The notes beneath the pieces are model-generated. The model ran no database searches. It had not been told where the DNA came from and saw only the letters and a program-made list of their open reading frames with translations. This document shows, in pieces, positions 1 through 4,707 of a stretch of DNA of 6,133 bases. The first letter of the stretch is position 1. Every line of letters starts with the position of its first letter. Source of the DNA: Bacillota bacterium (GTDB lineage: Bacteria > Bacillota > Clostridia > Christensenellales > CAG-138); assembly GCA_023458355.1 (NCBI GenBank), contig JAEWZS010000033.1:1-6133 (forward strand), given 5' to 3'. A program made the position numbers and the translations under genes.

Positions 1-1
1 G

Positions 2-967
2 TACAGCCCCACACCCTACGGAAGGAAGCCTTATGGCGGCGATAAGCCCTACGAGAGTAAAAAACCGTATGCACCTTCACCGGACGATGCAGAGCTTCAT
101 GAAGATGAAACGCTTGTTGCGGATAAAAAGCAGCGCTACGAGCTAAAATACGACGCTATGGCGCCTGCAAGCACTAGTGCCGTCGAGAAGGCGAAAAACG
201 TTCCGGAGGACGAACTTCCCTATCTCGTGATGGGCCGAAATGCCGTTCGTGAAGCGCTCAAAAGCGGTAGAAGTATTGATCGCATCCTCGTTGTAAAAGA
301 GCTTGACGGTTCCTTGCGTGAGATTGTAAACCTTGCACGGGACAAGAACGTGCAGCTGCGCGAGGTGGACCGCAGCAAGCTCGATGAGCTTTGCATGCCT
401 TTCGGTCATGGTACAAAGACCGGTAACCATCAGGGTATCGTAGCCATGGTACCGGGCGTTCAGTACTGCGAGATTGCCGATATACTCGAGGCAGCCAAGG
501 CGAAAAGCGAAAAGCCATTCATCATTTTGCTCGACGGTATTGAAGATCCGCATAACTTAGGCTCCATCATACGAAGTGCAGAATGTGCAGGTGCACACGG
601 CGTGGTTATACCGAAAAGGCGCACGGCTACCGTTACCGCCGCTGCCAGCAAAGCGAGCGCGGGTGCTGTGGAGTACATAAAGGTAGCGCGTGTGGCGAAC
701 ATTGCAAACACCATTGCGGAGCTCAAAAAAGAGGGTATTTGGATTGCCGGTGCGGATGTAAGCGGCACGCCTATGACCGAGGCAAAGCTTGAAGGCGCAA
801 TTGCACTGGTCATCGGTTCGGAGGGCGAAGGCCTTTCAAGGATCGTGCGCGAAGCATGCGATTTTACGGTAAACATACCTCTTCATGGCAACATCGAGTC
901 GCTTAACGCGTCGGTCGCAGCAGCGATTCTCATGTTTGAAAAGAAGCGTCAGGACAATTCTAAGTAA
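2..967 (+). CDS. rlmB: 23S rRNA (guanosine-2'-O-)methyltransferase RlmB, 5'-partial
   Basis: TrmH/SpoU-class SPOUT methyltransferase; the RlmB family uses S-adenosylmethionine to 2'-O-methylate a conserved guanosine (G2251, E. coli numbering) of 23S rRNA. Numbering from the ATG at 158: substrate-binding domain at about 22-100 (YLVMGRNAVREAL, GNHQGIVAMV), then the knotted catalytic domain with motif 1 NLGSIIRSAE (133-142, Arg139 the expected catalytic arginine), motif 2 VIGSEGEGLSRIV (218-230) and motif 3 IPLHGNIESLNASVAAAI (240-257). The frame is open from base 2 through 158 with no stop and no other ATG, and no Shine-Dalgarno precedes 158, so I infer that the real start lies left of the window. 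The extra 52 visible residues are low-complexity and basic (PYGRKPYGG, KPYESKKPY), as in some Bacillota RlmB proteins. The stop is TAA at 965-967, followed by a terminator-like hairpin and then sigH; rlmB upstream of sigH is common in this phylum. Function is confident; the start is not visible. Confidence 0.93.
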   Translation, partial: YSPTPYGRKPYGGDKPYESKKPYAPSPDDAELHEDETLVADKKQRYELKYDAMAPASTSAVEKAKNVPEDELPYLVMGRNAVREALKSGRSIDRILVVKELDGSLREIVNLARDKNVQLREVDRSKLDELCMPFGHGTKTGNHQGIVAMVPGVQYCEIADILEAAKAKSEKPFIILLDGIEDPHNLGSIIRSAECAGAHGVVIPKRRTATVTAAASKASAGAVEYIKVARVANIANTIAELKKEGIWIAGADVSGTPMTEAKLEGAIALVIGSEGEGLSRIVREACDFTVNIPLHGNIESLNASVAAAILMFEKKRQDNSK

Positions 968-982
968 ATTTACACAAAGTAC

Positions 983-1018
983 GGGCGGCGAAGCCTATAC
1001 GGCAGCGCCGCCCTTTTT
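983..1018 (+). terminator. Terminator-like hairpin between rlmB and sigH
   Basis: Perfect 8-bp GC stem GGGCGGCG (983-990) with CGCCGCCC (1006-1013). Inside it a second 3-bp stem GCC/GGC closes a 5-base loop across a small AA/AG internal loop. TTTTT follows directly at 1014-1018. The T-run occurs only on the plus-strand side, so it would stop transcription leaving rlmB. It is 20 bases before the sigH ATG, so it could also act as a leaky attenuator of rlmB-sigH read-through. Confidence 0.75.
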
Positions 1019-1028
1019 AAAAAAGCAG

Positions 1029-1033
1029 CGGAG
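1029..1033 (+). promoter_or_regulatory. Ribosome binding site of sigH
   Basis: CGGAG, 5 bases before the ATG at 1039. It supports this start over later in-frame codons and lies just downstream of the rlmB-sigH hairpin. Confidence 0.65.
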
Positions 1034-1038
1034 ACAAA

Positions 1039-1659
1039 ATGGAAAGCGAAACATTTCAAAATTTAACGGATGAACAGCTTGTTGTGCGCTCGCATGAGGG
1101 CGACCGCGAAGCGGACGAGGTGCTGTACGACCGATACAAAAACATCGTCCGCATAAAAGCGCGCCCGTATTTTCTGATTGGTGCAGACCGTGAGGACCTT
1201 TTGCAGGAAGGCATGATCGGTCTCTATAAGGCGATTCGGGATTACGACTCCGACTACGGTGCGGCATTTCGCTCGTTTGCGGAAATGTGCATACTCCGCC
1301 AGATCATAACGGCAATAAAATCGGCAACGCGGCAAAAACATTTACCTCTAAACTCATATGTTTCCTTATATCGTCCGCTTCGCGAGGAGGAGCCGGACAG
1401 AGCGCTCATAGACGTTTTAACAGAGCTTCGCGGAGAAAACCCCGAGGATACGTTCATCGGCAAGGAATCGCTCGAAAGCATCTTCCAAACGCTCGACAAC
1501 GCGCTTTCCCCTCTTGAAAAGCAAATACTCGATCTTTTTTTGGAGGGCTGCTCCTATCAAGAAATCGCGCAGGCTTTATCGCGCAACACTAAAACCGTGG
1601 ATAATGCGCTTCAGCGCGTGAAGCATAAACTCGAGAAGCACTTACAAAAGAGCAGATAA
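1039..1659 (+). CDS. sigH: RNA polymerase sporulation sigma factor SigH (Spo0H)
   Basis: A 206-residue sigma-70 family factor that directs RNA polymerase to stationary-phase and early sporulation promoters. It closely resembles B. subtilis SigH (218 aa) as I remember it, with near-identical blocks: ARPYFLIGADREDLLQEGMI (41-60), RQIITAIKSATRQKHLPLNS (87-106) and DNALQRVKHKLEK (188-200). Region 2 spans about 12-105, covering core binding and -10 recognition; the region 1.1 of primary sigmas is absent. Region 4 spans about 155-200, with a helix-turn-helix at 172-198 for -35 recognition. The start is set by CGGAG (1029-1033), 5 bases before ATG. It follows rlmB by 71 bases containing a terminator-like hairpin, and its stop lies 4 bases from the stop of the convergent methyltransferase gene. 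The yacP (NYN domain) gene often found between rlmB and sigH in Bacilli is absent. No promoter is evident right before the gene; a weak TTGAAA-17-TCTAAG match lies at 936-964 inside the rlmB end. Confidence 0.96.
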   Translation: MESETFQNLTDEQLVVRSHEGDREADEVLYDRYKNIVRIKARPYFLIGADREDLLQEGMIGLYKAIRDYDSDYGAAFRSFAEMCILRQIITAIKSATRQKHLPLNSYVSLYRPLREEEPDRALIDVLTELRGENPEDTFIGKESLESIFQTLDNALSPLEKQILDLFLEGCSYQEIAQALSRNTKTVDNALQRVKHKLEKHLQKSR

Positions 1660-1663
1660 TAAC

Positions 1664-2416
1664 CTATCCGCCTTCTACAAGTCCGTTTTTTACAGCAAAT
1701 GCGTACGCACCGATACCCACAGCTACCGAAAGGTTAAGCGAATCGACAAGTGCAGACTGCGGGATGCGCACGGCTTTGCCAAACCGCTGAAATGCCGCCT
1801 CGTCAAGTCCGTGTGCCTCGTTGCCGAAAACGAGGCAAAAAAGGCTGTCGCTTGGGCAGCTTTCGGGGGTTAAGGCACATTTCCCACCAAGCAGGAACGG
1901 GTAGACGCTGTGCTTATTGTACATACCGCGGTATTGAGAAAAGCTTTCAAACAGCGCGCAGCGTACCCCAAACAGCGCGCCCATGGAGGCGCGTACCGTT
2001 TTTGGGTGAAACACATCCGCCGCGGGCAGAATGATACCGACGTCCGGGATGGAGAAACCTGCTGCAATGCGCAAGATTGTTCCGAGATTGCCCATGTCCG
2101 AAGGGTTGACGAGAACCAAATGCGGCTTTTTTTCATCGAGCGCATCTACATAAGTTGAAAACGCTGCCGCAACCAGGCAGTTTTCTTTTTTTGCTATACG
2201 TTCGATCGCTTTGTCGTTTACGTGAAACGGTATCGATGCGCGCTCGCAAAGCGCAATAAGTGATTGCTTATCCTCATAGGCGGAATGAATGTACACTTCA
2301 AGAGCGGCATTTGGGCGGATCTTTAAAAGCTCGATGGCCGCGTAGGCACCGAGCGCGTAAGAATACCCGCAATCCTTTTTGTAGGCGCCAATAGCACCCA
2401 TAGCATAGTTTCCCAT
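1664..2416 (-). CDS. TrmH/SpoU-family RNA 2'-O-methyltransferase, target unknown
   Basis: A 250-residue SPOUT methyltransferase, a paralogue of the rlmB product but clearly divergent. Motif 1 is NPSDMGNLGTILRIA (104-118, with the expected catalytic Arg116), followed by HPKTVRASMGALF (137-149). Motif 2 is LVFGNEAHGLDE (195-206) and motif 3 IPQSALVDSLNLSVAVGI (218-235). The N-terminal part (YKKDCGYSYALGAYAAIELL, 12-31) resembles a Clostridial TrmH-like subfamily and not the RlmB substrate-binding domain. The substrate (tRNA or rRNA) cannot be told from sequence. The start is uncertain: the ATG at 2416 lacks a good ribosome site, whereas the in-frame ATG at 2401 (Met6) has GGGA 8 bases upstream; an in-frame TGA six to seven codons above 2416 excludes a long extension. 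It converges on sigH with 4 bases between stops, so any terminator must lie inside sigH. It is the next minus-strand gene after the CD3324-family gene but is separated from it by two terminators, so it probably has its own promoter, which I could not place. Confidence 0.9.
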   Translation of the reverse strand: MGNYAMGAIGAYKKDCGYSYALGAYAAIELLKIRPNAALEVYIHSAYEDKQSLIALCERASIPFHVNDKAIERIAKKENCLVAAAFSTYVDALDEKKPHLVLVNPSDMGNLGTILRIAAGFSIPDVGIILPAADVFHPKTVRASMGALFGVRCALFESFSQYRGMYNKHSVYPFLLGGKCALTPESCPSDSLFCLVFGNEAHGLDEAAFQRFGKAVRIPQSALVDSLNLSVAVGIGAYAFAVKNGLVEGG

Positions 2417-2486
2417 TTGGCAAAAGCATACAGCGTATCATGCACCGCAGAAAATGCCGCGAATTATTTAAATTGTTTTGGGCAGC

Positions 2487-2516
2487 AAAAACCCCGTGCA
2501 ATTTTGCACGAGGTTT
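2487..2516 (-). terminator. Second intrinsic terminator, minus strand
   Basis: On the minus strand AAACCTCGTGCAA and TTGCACGGGGTTT pair over 13 positions, one of them a G-U wobble, across a 2-base AA loop, and the 3' arm runs into TTTTT (plus bases 2487-2491). The wobble pairs only in the minus-strand transcript (it is a C-A mismatch in plus), which supports the orientation. It lies 62 bases past the stop of the CD3324-family gene and 71 bases before the next minus-strand gene. Confidence 0.85.
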
Positions 2517-2550
2517 ACTTAAAATTTTGGATTGCTACAAGCCCCCTCTC

Positions 2551-2572
2551 AAAAAGTGCTGTATCAGCACTT
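2551..2572 (-). terminator. First intrinsic terminator after the CD3324-family gene
   Basis: On the minus strand AAGTGCTG, loop ATA, CAGCACTT form a perfect 8-bp stem that continues into a T-run (plus bases 2551-2555 are AAAAA). It starts 6 bases after the TGA stop at 2579. It is less GC-rich than the second hairpin 35 bases downstream, which may serve as back-up. Confidence 0.75.
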
Positions 2573-2578
2573 CGTGCA

Positions 2579-2842
2579 TCAGCGTGAATATACGATTTTT
2601 CGTACTGTATCGGGGGAGAGCCCAAACCGGTCGGAAAGCTCGAAAAGCTTTGCTCCGGCGGCATGCTCTTTGCGCATTTGCTCGTTTCGAGCTTTAAGTT
2701 CCTGTCTTGTTCCCGTAGCGTCACCCCATGCTTTGCGAGAACCTGTCTTTTGGGGCACGTACAGCATACAGCCTTCCACATGCAGTAAAAGCTCGTCTAC
2801 AAGGCGTGCGGGAAGCACATCATTCGCATTTGCGTATTTCAT
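2579..2842 (-). CDS. CD3324-family small helix-turn-helix protein
   Basis: An 87-residue protein that I recognise as the CD3324 family, small proteins common in Clostridia and related to Mor-type transcription activators. Visible features: a conserved opening MKYANANDVLPARLVDEL (1-18); an aromatic strand LYVPQK (27-32); the family-typical SRKAWGDATGTRQELKARN (35-53); and a C-terminal predicted helix-turn-helix AGAKLFELSDRFGLSPDTVR (62-81) ending in KIVYSR. There is no signal peptide or membrane segment, so it is presumably cytoplasmic and DNA-binding. Its regulon is unknown to me. The start is firm: AAGGAG (minus strand, 2856-2851) sits 8 bases before the ATG. It is a single gene, followed by two tandem terminators and preceded by a long divergent region with an inverted repeat that would be a natural place for autoregulation (inference). 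Confidence 0.85.
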   Translation of the reverse strand: MKYANANDVLPARLVDELLLHVEGCMLYVPQKTGSRKAWGDATGTRQELKARNEQMRKEHAAGAKLFELSDRFGLSPDTVRKIVYSR

Positions 2843-2850
2843 TCCAATCG

Positions 2851-2856
2851 CTCCTT
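2851..2856 (-). promoter_or_regulatory. Ribosome binding site of the CD3324-family gene
   Basis: AAGGAG on the minus strand, 8 bases before the ATG at 2842. This near-ideal site fixes the start codon. Confidence 0.85.
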
Positions 2857-2917
2857 AAAGCATATTTTCCTGTGCTTTAGGTGCAAAGCCTGCGCTTATC
2901 GGAATGAAGACCGACGA

Positions 2918-2944
2918 TTTATACTAGGAAACGTTATTTCCTCC
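2918..2944 (-). promoter_or_regulatory. Weak candidate promoter for the CD3324-family gene
   Basis: On the minus strand GGAGGAAAT (2944-2936) matches all nine positions of the B. subtilis SigH -35 pattern RNAGGAWWW. TATAAAT follows after 12 bases, where SigH would prefer RNNGAAT; TATAAA also resembles a vegetative -10, but no TTGACA-like -35 stands 16-18 bases upstream. So this is either a degenerate SigH promoter or a vegetative promoter needing an activator. Transcription would start about 65 bases before the ribosome binding site. Confidence 0.25.
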
Positions 2945-2988
2945 ATGCAAAGCATCGTCGATGCTCATTGTGCGGGCTTTGCATGGAG
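2941..2988. repeat. Perfect 13-bp inverted repeat upstream of the CD3324-family gene
   Basis: CTCCATGCAAAGC (2941-2953) is exactly mirrored by GCTTTGCATGGAG (2976-2988), with a 22-base spacer; a nested GCATCG-T-CGATGC hairpin (2952-2964) overlaps the left arm and spacer. No T-run follows on either strand, so it is not a terminator. The 8-mer TGCAAAGC from the arms occurs a third time at 2882-2889. The left arm overlaps the candidate promoter, which suits an operator or leader structure; function is unknown. Confidence 0.8.
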
Positions 2989-3138
2989 CTTATCAAGCAC
3001 GGCGGTGTAACAAAAGTCAATCAAGAAACGTCACTCCTTTCGTTCCCTTACATTACCGGTGCGGGCGTTTTATACGCACCGCAGCGCTTTCGGGGACGGT
3101 TAAAAGTATAAAAAAAGCATAGCATACTTCCCTGTGCC

Positions 3139-3164
3139 TGTCATTAAAATCCGGTTAAATGACA
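3139..3164. promoter_or_regulatory. Operator-like dyad TGTCATT-N12-AATGACA
   Basis: A perfect 7-bp dyad in AT-rich DNA, about 50 bases upstream of the recF -35 box. A possible second promoter with ATGACG (3174-3179), 17 bases, TATATT (3197-3202) starts just beyond it. I do not recognise the binding protein; it could also be chance. Confidence 0.35.
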
Positions 3165-3211
3165 TATTACTGCATGACGGTACTCGCCTTTCTTCTTATA
3201 TTAATAAACGC

Positions 3212-3240
3212 TTGAATGTATCGCGTAAAAATGGTATAAT
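3212..3240 (+). promoter_or_regulatory. Vegetative (SigA-type) promoter of the recF-remB-gyrB operon
   Basis: TTGAAT (3212-3217), a 17-base spacer, and perfect TATAAT (3235-3240) preceded by TG-G, an extended -10. Four of six -35 bases match TTGACA. The expected transcript start is near 3247, giving a leader of about 56 bases before the recF ATG. Confidence 0.88.
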
Positions 3241-3253
3241 CTATACAAAGAAA

Positions 3254-3289
3254 AGCGCTTACGGCGGGCGCTCTTTTTTGAGAGTCCGC
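3254..3289 (+). promoter_or_regulatory. Two alternative hairpins in the recF leader
   Basis: Hairpin A pairs AGCGC (3254-3258) with GCGCT (3268-3272) and is followed by CTTTTTT, like a short terminator. Hairpin B pairs GCGGGCGCTC (3264-3273) with GAGAGTCCGC (3280-3289) around a T6 loop, with one G-A mismatch and one G-U pair. The two share 3268-3272 and exclude each other, as in an attenuator. Hairpin A has only five pairs, so regulation is conjecture. Confidence 0.3.
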
Positions 3290-3302
3290 GGAAAAAGGCA
3301 AC

Positions 3303-4406
3303 ATGCTCATTAACCGCCTTAAACTCAACGATTACCGCAACTACGAGACGCTTGATTTTAATCCTGCGCCGGGCCTCAACGTGATTGCAGGGGAAAACGC
3401 GCAGGGTAAAACCAACGCTCTGGAAGCGGTTTTTTTATGCGCATTTGGAAAATCGCACCGCGCCAACACGCGCGACGCTGCTCTTATTCGGCGCGGCATG
3501 CCCGGCGGCTATGTGGGCATTACACTTCAAAATACGGTTGGCACGCATACGATCGAAATAAAGCTCCGCGCAGACGAAGCAAGAAAAACGCTTGTGGACG
3601 GTCAGCCTATCAAGCGCATGGGCGAGCTTATGGGTACGCTCAACGCTGTGCTTTTCTCGCCGGAGGATCTTTGCCTTGTTAAGGGAACGCCTCAAGACCG
3701 CAGGCGCTTTATGGATATGGAGCTAAGCCAAATGTATCCCACGTACTTTTACAAGCTCCAGCAGTACAACCATGCCCTTAAACAACGAAATGCGCTATTA
3801 AAGGAAAGCCCCCTTGCCGTTAGGCCCGGTATGCTCGCCATGTGGGATGAGCAGCTTGCCGCTTTAGGAGAGAGCATCGTAGATGCAAGGTGCAAGTTTT
3901 TAGATGAGCTATCCACTTTGGCTTATGATTTACACCGGCAGATATCGGGCAATCGAGAGCGGCTCAACATAAGCTATGATCCAAACGTAGATATAGAAAG
4001 CTCTGTGAGCGTGCGCGAAACGCTTTTAGATAGCCTCTCACAAAGTGCGCAGGAGGATTTAAGGCGAGGCTTTACCACCGTAGGTCCGCACCGTGACGAT
4101 ATAGCCATTAAGCTTGAGGAGATAGACCTGCGCGTTTATGGTTCGCAAGGGCAGCAGCGCACGGCGGCACTTTCCTTAAGGCTTTCGGAAATAGCGCTTT
4201 TACGCGAGGTAAAGGGCGAGCCCCCTGTGCTTTTGCTCGATGATGTGTTAAGCGAGCTCGATGAAAATCGCCAGCGCATGCTTCTTGAGGCAACAAAGGG
4301 ATGTCAGTGCTTTTTGACATGTACTTCGCTATCAGGCATAGAAAAAGCGGGAATACTGGATATGGAAGTGTTTACCTGCGAAAAAGGAAACTTAAGGAAA
4401 ACATGA
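3303..4406 (+). CDS. recF: DNA replication and repair protein RecF
   Basis: A 367-residue SMC-like ABC ATPase, the usual RecF length. RecF acts with RecO and RecR at gaps and stalled forks to help load RecA on single-stranded DNA. Visible motifs: an N-terminal strand with the family-typical LKLNDYRNY (6-14); Walker A GENAQGKT (30-37, Lys36); the RecF block LFSPEDLCLVKGTPQDRRRF (117-136); GPHRDD (261-266); the ABC signature SQGQQR (281-286); and Walker B VLLLDDVLSELD (309-320). The middle (about 140-255) is the coiled-coil/lobe region. ATG 3303 is the family start; the ribosome site AAAGG (3294-3298) is modest, 4 bases upstream. It is the first gene of the operon and its TGA overlaps the remB ATG. 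dnaN and the S4-domain yaaA gene, usually just upstream, are missing here. Confidence 0.97.
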   Translation: MLINRLKLNDYRNYETLDFNPAPGLNVIAGENAQGKTNALEAVFLCAFGKSHRANTRDAALIRRGMPGGYVGITLQNTVGTHTIEIKLRADEARKTLVDGQPIKRMGELMGTLNAVLFSPEDLCLVKGTPQDRRRFMDMELSQMYPTYFYKLQQYNHALKQRNALLKESPLAVRPGMLAMWDEQLAALGESIVDARCKFLDELSTLAYDLHRQISGNRERLNISYDPNVDIESSVSVRETLLDSLSQSAQEDLRRGFTTVGPHRDDIAIKLEEIDLRVYGSQGQQRTAALSLRLSEIALLREVKGEPPVLLLDDVLSELDENRQRMLLEATKGCQCFLTCTSLSGIEKAGILDMEVFTCEKGNLRKT

Positions 4407-4675
4407 AGCATTTGCATGTGGGCGCTGAAACGGTGCTCAATACGGACGATATCATCGCTATCATTCCGCGCGATACGGCACTTGCCTCCCGTGATACGCG
4501 CCGCGCACTTGACGATGCCATCGGCGGCGCACGCGTTATGAGCGCTTCCGACGAGCCTCAAAAATCTTATTTAATCTGCCTAAAAAACGAAAGGCTTTGC
4601 GTTTACTCATCCCCCATCGCCTCCGTCACGCTGCAAAAGCGCTCGAAGACAGAGCCGCTGGGGCTGGATCGATAA
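4403..4675 (+). CDS. remB: RemB family protein (DUF370, YaaB-like)
   Basis: A 90-residue member of the DUF370 family found between recF and gyrB in many Bacillota. In B. subtilis RemB (YaaB, 81 aa) contributes to biofilm matrix gene activation, and its relative RemA is a DNA-binding activator; the role in Clostridia is unclear. Visible features: N-terminal MKHLHVGAETVLNTDDIIAI (compare the B. subtilis form MYIHLGDDFVVSTRDIVGIF as I remember it) and the hallmark YSSPIASVTLQKRS (68-81). I chose ATG 4403 because homology starts there, AAGGA (4394-4398) precedes it by 4 bases, and it overlaps the recF stop in ATGA, which suggests translational coupling. A longer reading from 4301 would lie inside recF and has no family similarity. 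gyrB starts 32 bases downstream. Confidence 0.92.
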   Translation: MKHLHVGAETVLNTDDIIAIIPRDTALASRDTRRALDDAIGGARVMSASDEPQKSYLICLKNERLCVYSSPIASVTLQKRSKTEPLGLDR

Positions 4676-4691
4676 AAACCCTTTATATAGC

Positions 4692-4700
4692 AAGGAAGGA
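4692..4700 (+). promoter_or_regulatory. Strong ribosome binding site of gyrB
   Basis: AAGGAAGGA, a doubled purine-rich site ending 7 bases before the ATG at 4708. It is stronger than those of recF and remB, fitting a higher demand for gyrase subunit. Confidence 0.8.
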
Positions 4701-4707
4701 ATTGAAA

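Larger units (their letters stand above)
2843..3302. other. Divergent intergenic region between the CD3324-family gene and recF
   Basis: 460 bases with no convincing gene. Left to right on the plus strand: the minus-strand ribosome site (2851-2856); TGCAAAGC copies (2882, 2946 and inverted at 2976) including the 13-bp inverted repeat; two very short minus-strand frames (3024-2965 and 2968-2924) noted under findings; a 7-bp inverted repeat CGGTGCG/CGCACCG (3057-3063 and 3075-3081); a 6-bp dyad AAGTAT/ATACTT (3104-3109 and 3124-3129); the TGTCATT/AATGACA dyad (3139-3164); the recF promoter (3212-3240); and a leader hairpin (3254-3289). I found no DnaA boxes (TTATNCACA) or iteron-like repeats, so it does not look like oriC. 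Confidence 0.7.

Noticed and set aside
460..876. A 138-codon minus-strand frame opposite rlmB; similar cases at 143-553 and 5628-6041.
   Set aside because: All lie opposite conserved methyltransferase or gyrase motifs and resemble no family I know.
1814..1837. Perfect 9-bp inverted repeat TGCCTCGTT/AACGAGGCA next to an A-run.
   Set aside because: It codes for motif 2 (CLVFGNEAHG) of the minus-strand methyltransferase, and the A/T-run is on the wrong side of the stem for termination of either transcript. Probably codon coincidence.
3057..3081. Inverted repeat CGGTGCG/CGCACCG as a terminator.
   Set aside because: No T-run follows on either strand and no gene ends nearby; kept only as a note on the intergenic region.
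2843..3302. Possible replication origin in the long gap upstream of recF.
   Set aside because: Neighbouring recF and gyrB make it worth asking, but I find no TTATNCACA-like DnaA boxes, no iterons and no distinct AT-rich unwinding region.
4301..4402. A longer start for the remB frame, beginning 102 bases upstream inside recF.
   Set aside because: The added residues lie wholly within recF in another frame and look unlike DUF370; the family N-terminus, ribosome site and ATGA overlap all point to 4403.
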